Assembly (NCBI GenBank): GCA_031550325.1
Contig: JAVBOR010000026.1
Span: 17,358-81,357, forward strand
Direction: 5' to 3'
From: JAVBTT01 sp031550325
GTDB lineage: Bacteria > Bacillota > Clostridia > Oscillospirales > UBA929
DNA length: 64,000 bases
This document shows, in pieces, positions 10,472 through 17,765 of the stretch; positions within the stretch are counted from its first letter, which is position 1; each line of letters opens with the position of its first letter. Made by a program: the position numbers and the translations under genes. Below the pieces are notes generated by a model that was not told the DNA's origin, made no database searches, and worked only from the letters and a program-made list of their open reading frames with translations.

Positions 10472-12475
10472 CTAATATTTTCCGAAGTCGGCTGTCATGT
10501 CGCTGGGCGGAAGCGCAGTATCCTGGTCATACGGCGACATCACGCGGGGCTGGTCGCGCAGCTTGAACTGCTGAATTTGTTCCTGCAGATGGACGCTCTG
10601 TCCGCTCATCTCCTGGCTGGAGGCCGCAAACTCCTCGGCAGTGGCGCTGTTTTGCTGCACGACAATGGCCACCTGGTCAACGCCCTTGTTGATGTGCGCG
10701 ATTTCCTGTGCCTGCTCGCCCGAGGACTTGGCGATGTCACTCATAATCTTGCTGCTCTTGTTGATGCCCTCCACAATTTCCTTCAGCGAGGTGGCCGTCT
10801 CGGCCGCGATGCGCGCGCCGAGTTCGGCTTTGGTGATGGAGTTGGCAATCAGCCCGGAGGTGTCCTTCGCGGCTTCTGCGCTCTTGGCAGCCAGCGAGCG
10901 GACCTCCTCGGCGACAACGGCGAAGCCTTTGCCGTGCTGTCCGGCCCGGGCGGCCTCGACGGCGGCGTTGAGCGCAAGGATATTGGTCTGGAACGCGATC
11001 GAATCGATCACGCCGATGACTTTTCCGATGGAGTTGCTGGCGTCGTTGATTTCCTTGACCGCCTGCATCATCTGGCTCATCTGGGTACTTCCCTTTTCGG
11101 CGCTGAGCTTGATGGTGTTGCCGAGCTCCGCGGCCTGGTTTGTCATGTCCACATTTTCGCGGGTTTGACGGTCAACCTGGGAAAGGTACTGGCTCAGGGA
11201 CTCGACCGTGACCGACTGTTCGGTCGCGCCCTGCGCCAGCGACTGGCTGCCCTGAGCAATTTGCGAAGACGCGTTGGACACCTGAGTGGCCGCGTCCGCA
11301 ATCGAGTTCATCACCTGATTGTTGTGATCCATCAAGTGGACAATGCTGTTTCCGATGATGTCCTTGTCCGAGCGAACGCCGAAGTCAAAGCTCAAGTCGC
11401 CCTCGGAAAGGCGCGACAAGGCCTCGGCCTGCGCCCGGATGCCCGACACCATCTCAGAAAAGGAGGCTTGCAGCGTACCCAGCTCATCCGTGCGGTCGCA
11501 CTTGATGTCAACTGAAATATCTCCCGTGGCCAGCGTGGCGGCGCCTTTGGCAAGATGCTTGATCGGGGTAATCAGACTCTTGATCACAAAATGCAGCACA
11601 AAATAAGTGACCACTGTAAATGAAACGATTATAATGGCCCAGATGGTGTAGATCCAGCCCATGTCAATTTCGGGGATGCCCACGAAGACGATTCCCGTAA
11701 CGGTTCCGTCCGGGTTGACAATGGGGGTGTAGGATGTGTAGTACGGGCGGCCAAGCACCGCGTTTTTCCCGGTGACCGATTTGCCCGCGCCGATAATCTG
11801 TTTGGAGAGCTCTTCGCTCAGCACCGTGCCGACTGCGCGCTGGCCGTTGTTGAGCAGCGTGGTGGCCACGCGCATGTCGCCCGCAAAAATGGTCACGTCG
11901 GTTTTGGTCATGTCTTTGATATCGTCGACATAGGCGTCGGTGTCAATTTTAAAGGCGACAAAGGACGTTCCGACCAGAACGCCGCTATCGTCATAGACGG
12001 GCGCGCTTGACGTGATGCAGAAGCCCAGGTCGGTTTCGCTCGTGTACGCGAGGGTTTGACCGCTGAGCGCTCCCTGGACAATCGGCAGAGAGGAGATGTC
12101 CACATCGGCCGCATCGCCGCCCATGTGAAAGATCACGCCACCCGTCTCGTCCGTCAGATACAGCTCGTCGCAGCCCGCCGATCTGTACAGATCGTCAAAG
12201 GACGACTCCAGTTCGGCCGTGTCGCGCGACTCCATCAGCGCCGCAAGTCCGTGTGTGTTGCTGATCACGGTCACACTGGTCTTTGCGTTTGCGAGCGTGC
12301 GTGCATTTACTCCCGCAACCGTAGCGGAGGCAGAGTCAATCGTGTTTTCCATCGCGTCATTCACTAAACTGATCGACGTCAACATACTAACGCTGATAAA
12401 AGCAGCGGCAAGAACCAGCAAAGGGATCACCGTCAACAAAATAAGCTTGAAGCGAATGGTGTGAACAAATTTCAT
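10472..12475 (-). CDS. Methyl-accepting chemotaxis protein with Cache-type sensor
   Basis: A 667-residue transmembrane chemoreceptor. The ATG was chosen because GGAGG lies six bases upstream and it begins directly at the first membrane segment (about residues 9-30); longer in-frame starts lack a ribosome site. An extracellular domain of about 230 residues with DELYLTDETGGV and PVYDDSGVLVGTSFV resembles the single Cache (sCache_3) fold that binds small ligands. The second membrane helix lies near 268-292, then a HAMP domain, and a signalling hairpin with AVVAEEVRSLAAKSAEAAKDT, the tip that contacts CheA/CheW. No che or flagellar gene is adjacent, so ligand and output are unknown. Confidence 0.92.
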   Translation of the reverse strand: MKFVHTIRFKLILLTVIPLLVLAAAFISVSMLTSISLVNDAMENTIDSASATVAGVNARTLANAKTSVTVISNTHGLAALMESRDTAELESSFDDLYRSAGCDELYLTDETGGVIFHMGGDAADVDISSLPIVQGALSGQTLAYTSETDLGFCITSSAPVYDDSGVLVGTSFVAFKIDTDAYVDDIKDMTKTDVTIFAGDMRVATTLLNNGQRAVGTVLSEELSKQIIGAGKSVTGKNAVLGRPYYTSYTPIVNPDGTVTGIVFVGIPEIDMGWIYTIWAIIIVSFTVVTYFVLHFVIKSLITPIKHLAKGAATLATGDISVDIKCDRTDELGTLQASFSEMVSGIRAQAEALSRLSEGDLSFDFGVRSDKDIIGNSIVHLMDHNNQVMNSIADAATQVSNASSQIAQGSQSLAQGATEQSVTVESLSQYLSQVDRQTRENVDMTNQAAELGNTIKLSAEKGSTQMSQMMQAVKEINDASNSIGKVIGVIDSIAFQTNILALNAAVEAARAGQHGKGFAVVAEEVRSLAAKSAEAAKDTSGLIANSITKAELGARIAAETATSLKEIVEGINKSSKIMSDIAKSSGEQAQEIAHINKGVDQVAIVVQQNSATAEEFAASSQEMSGQSVHLQEQIQQFKLRDQPRVMSPYDQDTALPPSDMTADFGKY

Positions 12476-12606
12476 GATGAGCCTCCATATCATTGTCATA
12501 ACGTTTGTGCTTTGACAAACGCCCGAACGGCGCATGCCAAAGCACGAATGCACTCCAATGATATTCATCGGCGTTTTACCGGGAGGACTAAAGGCAAAAA
12601 ACCATT

Positions 12607-12635
12607 TATCTTCTTGCAAAGAAAAATTGTGGCAA
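12607..12635 (-). promoter_or_regulatory. Candidate promoter for the chemoreceptor gene
   Basis: Minus strand TTGCCA (12630-12635), a 17-base spacer and AAGATA (12607-12612), about 130 bases upstream of the ATG. It leaves a long 5' leader in which no riboswitch class was recognised. Confidence 0.4.
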
Positions 12636-12669
12636 GCGCCTCGAAGCGCGTTTGTCAGCGCGCCGAAAG

Positions 12670-14091
12670 TCAGTCTGCGCCTGCCTCGGCCTGTGAAAGC
12701 GCGTCGGCCAAAGTGCTTGCCCAGGGCCGGTCGGATGCGAGCTGAGACAGGCGGTAGGCCAGCCAGGGCCCGTTGAGCCGCAGAATGTTCAGTACGCGTG
12801 CGTCGGACAGCCAGCCGGGCGGGGCGTCGGGCGGGGCGCACAGGATGGCCCGGCGCAGGGAAAACCAGAGCTCGGCCCAAAAATCATAGACCTCCAGCCG
12901 GAGAAGCGCGAGCGGATAAAGGGAAAACGCCAACAGAGCGCTTGCTTCGCTGACCGGACGGTCGGCGGTTGCGATGTTCTGGAAGCGGAGCAGATATCGT
13001 ACGGCGCGCGCGTGACCGGGCTGCGCCGTCAACGTGACCATCAGGCCGTCGTCGCGCGCGATGAACACGTCGAGCCACCGCGCGTCAAGCTGCCGTGAGG
13101 AATCCAGCTGCACAAGGTTGAGCAGCGCCTCGCGCAGCACCTCATAGCCCACGGGAATATTCTCCCCGTAGCGCTTGTAGAACCTGCCCGGCGTGTCCAG
13201 CTCCAGCGCCAGCGCAATGACGGCGTGCGGGCGGCGCATCCCTGAAAGATGGCGCTCCAGAACCGTCAGGGCCTCGCGCGTACCAAACGCGGCCATCGCG
13301 GCCGTGAGAGGCAGCTCCAGTTCAGATAGCGTTGCCGGATCGCCGGAAAAAACGTCGTCGCAGAGCGCCGACAAAAAAGCGAACAGCTCGTCTGTGCGCT
13401 CCTCCAGAACCGTCATGGCTGACACCGCTTGCAAGAGCTCCCTGCGGGAAGCTTTGCCGCGCGGGGGAAGGTGGGCGCGCGCCCTCTCCAGCAAGGCCTT
13501 TTCAGCCGGGTCGCACCGGGCTTCGGGCTTTGGAGGCTCTACAGCGCCGCCCAGCGCGCGCCGCAGAGCCTCTGTGCGTCTGCGGCCCGGCTCGGTGCGC
13601 CGCTGGTCATGAGTGGTGATGAAGGGCAGAAGCTCAGGGCCGAGGCGCAAAAGCGCGCCCCACGCGCGGTCGGACGTTTCTTCCGGGCCGTCCAGACAGG
13701 CCAGAAGGTCGGGGACGAGACGCAAATCCGGCGGCGGCGCGAGAGGCGCGTCGGCTGCCGAAATCGCGCGGCGCAGGGAGAGCAGCGTGCGGTAGGATAT
13801 CTGCTGCCCCTCCTGAGACAGGCCGCCCGGCACGATGGGCGTCGTTTGCCCGGCCTCAGGCCGCCCGGCGCGGGCCCGCCAAAGCGCCAGCGCCTGACCG
13901 AGGAGAAGCGAAAAGGCCTCGGGCGACTGTTCGGCGGCAAAGCCGCGGCAGAGAGCCGCGGCGGCGGTCAGCGAGGCGGCCTCCAACTCCGGGACTAGCG
14001 CCAGAAACTGCTTCCCGGCGTCGGGAGAGGCGCAGCCGGCCAAGGCCCAACGGCGGCAGTGCTGAAAAAGCGTGTTGACGATCTGCTCCAT
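12670..14091 (-). CDS. Unrecognised helical protein paired with a SWIM-domain gene
   Basis: A 473-residue protein rich in Ala, Leu and Arg, with repeated short amphipathic helices that suggest an alpha-helical repeat or scaffold fold. No catalytic motif, membrane helix or signal peptide was found. It starts 23 bases after the SWIM zinc-finger gene stop and is probably translated from the same message. In other bacteria SWIM-domain proteins are often next to DUF5691-type proteins of similar size and composition; identity with that family is a guess from context and was not verified. Function unknown. Confidence 0.7.
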   Translation of the reverse strand: MEQIVNTLFQHCRRWALAGCASPDAGKQFLALVPELEAASLTAAAALCRGFAAEQSPEAFSLLLGQALALWRARAGRPEAGQTTPIVPGGLSQEGQQISYRTLLSLRRAISAADAPLAPPPDLRLVPDLLACLDGPEETSDRAWGALLRLGPELLPFITTHDQRRTEPGRRRTEALRRALGGAVEPPKPEARCDPAEKALLERARAHLPPRGKASRRELLQAVSAMTVLEERTDELFAFLSALCDDVFSGDPATLSELELPLTAAMAAFGTREALTVLERHLSGMRRPHAVIALALELDTPGRFYKRYGENIPVGYEVLREALLNLVQLDSSRQLDARWLDVFIARDDGLMVTLTAQPGHARAVRYLLRFQNIATADRPVSEASALLAFSLYPLALLRLEVYDFWAELWFSLRRAILCAPPDAPPGWLSDARVLNILRLNGPWLAYRLSQLASDRPWASTLADALSQAEAGAD

Positions 14092-14114
14092 GGCGCCAGC
14101 CCCCTTTCGTTACG

Positions 14115-15425
14115 TTATGAGTCCAGCCGGAACAGGGAGCGCGCGCCGAGCAGGCAGAGCGGCTGCGCCGTGTACGTTCCGAGCGCTGAAAGGCCGATGC
14201 GGACAAGGCAGGCCTCAAACGCGCTCATGTCCAAAAGCTCCATCAGGTCAAGCACGCGCGCCTGGCCCGAAAGCGCGAGCTGCCTGCCGGCGCCGTCGGC
14301 CAGCGCAAGGCCGTCCTGCGTGCGGCAGACGCGGGAAAAGCGCGTAAGCGCCACAGGCGGCGTCCAGCCAAACGGGTCGGATAGCCGCTCCCGTACATAG
14401 GCGTCAAGCGCCTCAAAGTCGGGCAGAGCCTGCGCGAGCGCGTCACGCAGATGGGCCTGCTCAATGGATGCGGCGCTGAACCCCTTCCACCTGACGCGGT
14501 CGTGCAGCGGATAGCGGAACAGCTTCGGGACGAGCGCCACGTCGTGAAAAGAGTCGCTCTCATGGGTAAACCGCGTTGCAGCCAGCGGGCGCAGCGCGGT
14601 TGTGAAGACCAGTCCGCCGCCGTCAAGGTCAATCCAGACGCCGGTTTCCTCCAGACGGCGCGCGGCGGCGTTTTCGGATACCATAAAGCTCAGCTGGAGA
14701 AGGCGGGCGTCCACCGAAAAGCGTCCGAGCGACTCGAGGTCGCTGAGCGTCCACGCGCGCCCCAAAAAACTGTCAAGCATGGGATCGAGGTGACCGCCGG
14801 GACGGCCAAGCTCTTCCAGCGCGCGCCGCCCCAGCGCGTACAGGTTAGTGAGCACTGTCAGGGCGTCGTCTACTGCGCCCGTGGAGTAAAGCAGCGCAAA
14901 CTCGTCCAGTCGCTCGCGAATCCCAGGCAAACGGGCCTCGGTCAGGGCTTTGCCCTCGGCTAGCAGCGTCTGGAGGGCCTTTGCGTCAAGGGATGAAAGT
15001 CCGCGCGCCCAAAGGTCCGACAGCGTGGAGATACAGCGCTCAAGCGCCCGGCGCTGGGCGTCCCGCCATTTCGGCGCGACGGCCGCGTTTTGCATTTCGG
15101 AAAAGGTCATCTGCTGATATGTCGCCGTGTCGCCAAACGTTTCGGGCAGCGGGGCGAAGCGGCCGGGATCACGGATGTAGGAGAGCAGCAGCCCGATCGC
15201 GTGCTTGCAGGGGGACTGGCGCGAGGGGCAGGTGCACTTGCAGCGCGGCGGCTCGTTAAGCTCGACCGTCACGGCGTAGGGCCGGGACGCGCTTCCCGGA
15301 CACAGCCCGGAAAGCTGCCCGGCTCCGGCGTACAGGCCCTCAAGGGTGTCCGCGAGCGCGCGGCCGCCCTCCAGCGCGCGGGCGGTCGGCGCCAGCGTCT
15401 CCACATAGGCTTCGGTCAAGAGCAT
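14115..15425 (-). CDS. SWIM zinc-finger domain protein
   Basis: A 436-residue cytosolic protein. Around residues 78-100, CKCTCPSRQSPCKHAIGLLL fits the SWIM pattern CxC...CxH, a zinc site found in proteins that bind DNA or partner proteins. The rest is helical with no enzyme motif. Bacterial SWIM proteins of this type occur in gene sets with AAA+ (MoxR) ATPases and VWA proteins; neither is present here, only the unknown partner downstream. The ATG lies three bases after the queT stop, which implies coupling with the transporter gene. Confidence 0.82.
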   Translation of the reverse strand: MLLTEAYVETLAPTARALEGGRALADTLEGLYAGAGQLSGLCPGSASRPYAVTVELNEPPRCKCTCPSRQSPCKHAIGLLLSYIRDPGRFAPLPETFGDTATYQQMTFSEMQNAAVAPKWRDAQRRALERCISTLSDLWARGLSSLDAKALQTLLAEGKALTEARLPGIRERLDEFALLYSTGAVDDALTVLTNLYALGRRALEELGRPGGHLDPMLDSFLGRAWTLSDLESLGRFSVDARLLQLSFMVSENAAARRLEETGVWIDLDGGGLVFTTALRPLAATRFTHESDSFHDVALVPKLFRYPLHDRVRWKGFSAASIEQAHLRDALAQALPDFEALDAYVRERLSDPFGWTPPVALTRFSRVCRTQDGLALADGAGRQLALSGQARVLDLMELLDMSAFEACLVRIGLSALGTYTAQPLCLLGARSLFRLDS

Positions 15426-15428
15426 GGG

Positions 15429-15914
15429 CTACAGTCCCCTGCCGGGACTCTTAAACAGTCCGAGTTTTTCAACCGCAAACAGAAGGGGAAGCCCAAGCCC
15501 AAAGCAGACGACAAGCTGGCCAAACCCGACCTGCGCCGAGAAGAGGAAAAACGCCGCGTCGGGAGCTTCGGGAACGGTAACGCTCAGCACGGCGCCGACG
15601 ACAAAGGCGTTGATCACAACGGGCGGCAGCGGCGCGAGCCACCTGAGCTTGATGCGCGCGGTCAGCAGGCCGGCTGCCAGCGTGGCCAGCGAGCCGAAAA
15701 TGATATCGGGAAGGCCGTTGCCGCCCAATATATTGGCCAGAGCGCAGCCGATAAACAGCCCCCAGGACGACATGGGAAACAAAAAGGGAAGAATGGTCAG
15801 CGCCTCGGAAATCCTGAACTGTACGGGTCCGTAGGAGATCGGGGCGAAAAGAAGTGTCAGCAGGGTATAGACGGCCCCGATCAGCGCGGCCTGGGCAATT
15901 GTTTTGATTTTCAT
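15429..15914 (-). CDS. queT: QueT-family transporter, ECF substrate-binding (S) component
   Basis: A 161-residue integral membrane protein with about five to six hydrophobic segments. It starts MKIKTIAQAALIGAVYTLLT, and the family feature GPVQFRISEALTILPF is followed by GGNGLPDIIFGSLATL. QueT proteins are S components of energy-coupling-factor transporters for queuosine precursors and need a shared EcfT/EcfA module, which is not in this window. The start was set at the ATG after GAGG; an upstream in-frame extension overlaps the ImmA-like gene and is not membrane-like. Only 14 bases separate it from that gene, so there is no room for a preQ1 riboswitch directly upstream. Confidence 0.88.
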   Translation of the reverse strand: MKIKTIAQAALIGAVYTLLTLLFAPISYGPVQFRISEALTILPFLFPMSSWGLFIGCALANILGGNGLPDIIFGSLATLAAGLLTARIKLRWLAPLPPVVINAFVVGAVLSVTVPEAPDAAFFLFSAQVGFGQLVVCFGLGLPLLFAVEKLGLFKSPGRGL

Positions 15915-15928
15915 GAAACACCTGTCCT

Positions 15929-16618
15929 CTATGGAATCTGCGCGCGCCCGGCGTTGGGAAGCCCCCTCGCGGCGCGCACCCTGTCGATCCAAGGTTTAAA
16001 CTGGTTATAAAGCGCGCGCTCCCGCGCGGAGCGCAAAAACGGGGAGAAGCCGTACCCCTCGATCCACTCCTTTTCGCGCTTGTACAGCACGTCCATGCGT
16101 TTACAGCGAAACTTCGCGGCGGGCGGATGAAGATGACAGAGCGACTCAATATCGCCAGCGGTGCGAATGCCGAGCGCCCAAAGCACACAGGCCGGCGCGA
16201 GCAGCCGCGCGGCAAAAATATTCGCCTTATACTCCTCCGGGTGGCGGGTGTCCAGGTCGCCGTCGTTTTGCCGGGTCACGCGCGCCTTTCCCAGGGAGAT
16301 AAACTGGTGCCCGCACACGAGGTGGCCCACCTCGTGTGCGAGCGTGAAACGGATTCGGTTGTTGTCTTTATGAAGGTCGTTAAAAAAAATGTAACACTGA
16401 TCGTCAATGGACAGCGTGAAGCCCTCGTTGCGCAGGGCATGCTCATGGAGTCCCAGGGAGTCGATCAGCCCTTGCGCGTCCCGATAGGTGAAGACTTCAA
16501 TGCCCATGGTCGCTGCCAGCTTGGAAACGCTGAAAGGCAGCTCGTCGATGCCATAGCGCAGCAAGATCTCCCAGGAGGCGTTGCGCGCGCGCTTGTACAA
16601 ATTGTAAAAGTTTTCCAA
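15929..16618 (-). CDS. ImmA/IrrE-type zinc metallopeptidase
   Basis: A 229-residue protein with FTLAHEVGHLVCGHQ (His95, Glu96, His99), the HExxH zinc site of ImmA/IrrE peptidases, followed by an EEYKANIFAARLLAP helix that carries the third ligand. In mobile elements ImmA-type enzymes inactivate the neighbouring CI-like repressor, and one is encoded 89 bases upstream here. The likely start is TTG (MENFYNLYKR), with GGGGTG upstream and no better ATG. It probably belongs to the phage-derived switch region that extends to 19.3 kb. Confidence 0.87.
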   Translation of the reverse strand: MENFYNLYKRARNASWEILLRYGIDELPFSVSKLAATMGIEVFTYRDAQGLIDSLGLHEHALRNEGFTLSIDDQCYIFFNDLHKDNNRIRFTLAHEVGHLVCGHQFISLGKARVTRQNDGDLDTRHPEEYKANIFAARLLAPACVLWALGIRTAGDIESLCHLHPPAAKFRCKRMDVLYKREKEWIEGYGFSPFLRSARERALYNQFKPWIDRVRAARGLPNAGRAQIP

Positions 16619-16707
16619 AAATCGGCACCCCGCTGAACATTGTGTCAGAGAATTGGCGGAAAGTACAGCCCCAATTCAAAAAAACATTGCAGCGGCCGCG
16701 CCCGGCT

Positions 16708-17091
16708 TTACAGTTTTTCCGCGGCAGAGGGATCGTGCTCATCCTGTGACAGCGCCCTGACAATGCGCCTGAACGTCTCCAGCTGCTCCGGCGTGACATA
16801 GATGACTTCATTGTACCCGTCCCGGCCGAAAACTTCAATACGCGTTCTGTCCAAAGGAAAAATATTGCGCTGCGGGTTGACGTTTTCCACCGGAGCGGGA
16901 TTGTTGGTGCGCCCAAGGATGAAGTCGACCGAGCAGCCGAGCAGCTCGGACAGGGCGATCAGATTTTTGCCTGCGGGGTTCTTTTTGCCGCTTTCCCATT
17001 CGCTGACGGTCGGCTGTGAAACGCCCAGCGACAACGCGATTTCTTTCTGACTGATGTGCTTGGCCTCGCGCGCACGCTTAAAATTACTCAT
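16708..17091 (-). CDS. XRE-family repressor (CI-like)
   Basis: A 127-residue protein with an N-terminal helix-turn-helix (residues about 14-37, ISQKEIALSLGVSQPTVSEW) and a C-terminal region without a recognised domain. The ATG before SNFKRAREAK is six bases after AAGGAG; a start seven codons upstream would waste that site. It is divergent from a Cro-like gene, with matched promoters and operator-like repeats between them, and lies upstream of the ImmA-like gene. Together these form the classic repressor/antirepressor-peptidase layout of temperate phages and integrative elements. Confidence 0.9.
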   Translation of the reverse strand: MSNFKRAREAKHISQKEIALSLGVSQPTVSEWESGKKNPAGKNLIALSELLGCSVDFILGRTNNPAPVENVNPQRNIFPLDRTRIEVFGRDGYNEVIYVTPEQLETFRRIVRALSQDEHDPSAAEKL

Positions 17092-17168
17092 AGCTATCTC
17101 CTTTCTCATCAATTCTTCCTTTCCCTTGCTCTATGCCGGGCGTTATGCACCCGACTTTATCTGCGACC

Positions 17169-17197
17169 ATTATATAGCCAAAAGTTATAAAAGGCAA
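17169..17197 (-). promoter_or_regulatory. Promoter of the XRE repressor gene
   Basis: Minus strand TTGCCT (17192-17197), a 17-base spacer and a perfect TATAAT (17169-17174). Operator-like repeat 1 lies inside the spacer, suggesting that the repressor controls its own gene. Confidence 0.75.
17175..17188. promoter_or_regulatory. Operator-like repeat 1
   Basis: TAGCCAAAAGTTAT matches TAGCGAAAAGCTAT 34 bases away at 12 of 14 positions, and both have near-dyad arms. It sits within the spacer of the minus-strand promoter. Confidence 0.6.
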
Positions 17198-17208
17198 GAA
17201 GAATATCT

Positions 17209-17222
17209 TAGCGAAAAGCTAT
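17209..17222. promoter_or_regulatory. Operator-like repeat 2
   Basis: TAGCGAAAAGCTAT has palindromic TAGC/GCTA arms. Its last base is the first base of the -35 of the plus-strand promoter, so a bound protein would block the Cro-like gene. Confidence 0.6.
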
Positions 17223-17249
17223 TGACAAATCAAAAAATGGTGAGATAAT
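17222..17249 (+). promoter_or_regulatory. Promoter of the Cro-like gene
   Basis: A perfect TTGACA (17222-17227) is followed by GATAAT at 16 bases (17244-17249), or TAATAT at 18 bases. The ATG lies about 35 bases downstream after AGGAG. Confidence 0.75.
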
Positions 17250-17282
17250 ATAGCCACCAGCGAATATGAGAGGAGAATAAAG

Positions 17283-17492
17283 ATGAGAGTATGGCTAAAG
17301 ACAATCAGATGCGAGCAGGGGAGGACCCAGCGCGACGTGGCGGACGCCGCGGGAATCCGGCAGGCTGCCTACTGCAACATTGAAAACGGACGGCGACGCC
17401 CGAGACCGGACGTCGCCAAGCGCATTGGAAGGAGCCTGAGTTTCAGCTGGACGAGGTTTTACGACGAGGAGGAGGACGGACGTGTCGTTTAG
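17283..17492 (+). CDS. Small XRE/Cro-like DNA-binding protein
   Basis: A 69-residue helix-turn-helix protein (TQRDVADAAGIRQAAYCNIE at about 19-38) preceded by AGGAG. Size and divergent position match a Cro-type regulator opposing the repressor. Its C-terminal tail is acidic (FYDEEEDGRVV), and its 3' end overlaps the next gene by 11 bases. Confidence 0.85.
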   Translation: MRVWLKTIRCEQGRTQRDVADAAGIRQAAYCNIENGRRRPRPDVAKRIGRSLSFSWTRFYDEEEDGRVV

Positions 17493-17748
17493 AAAACGCC
17501 GTGGCGTCAGGCTCAGCTACAACCGCCAGGGGCTTGTCCACTTTACGTGTTTGGACTATCGCAACCAGCCGACCGAGGTGCGGCGCAAGATCAGGGAGCT
17601 TTGCCGGTCGGCCGGCGGCGAGTACTCCGAGGCGCTGTTTGAGGCGCTCACCACCGACAGGTCGGCCGTGCAGATCTGCCAGAGGCACTACATAGCCAGC
17701 CCGACGACGCTGTATGAAATGCGCCGAAAGTTCTACGAGCGGTGGTGA
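17482..17748 (+). CDS. Small phage-type protein with HTH-like C-terminus
   Basis: An 88-residue basic protein overlapping the Cro-like gene by 11 bases. The C-terminal part, VQICQRHYIASPTTLYEMRR, has the spacing of a helix-turn-helix of the sigma-region-4/transposase-OrfA kind and ends on a basic, aromatic tail. No database family is recognised. Overlap and position suggest an early phage gene, perhaps a regulator. It ends just before the convergent terminase gene. Confidence 0.65.
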   Translation: MSFRKRRGVRLSYNRQGLVHFTCLDYRNQPTEVRRKIRELCRSAGGEYSEALFEALTTDRSAVQICQRHYIASPTTLYEMRRKFYERW

Positions 17749-17765
17749 GCGCCCCGGAGAAACTG

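Noticed and set aside
12476..12669. Possible cyclic-di-GMP riboswitch in the chemoreceptor leader
   Set aside because: Short GC-rich stretches such as CCGGGAGGACTAAAGGC vaguely resemble the class but the conserved core and paired helices are missing on both strands.
15915..15928. preQ1 riboswitch before queT
   Set aside because: Only 14 bases separate queT from the upstream gene, too few for the aptamer.
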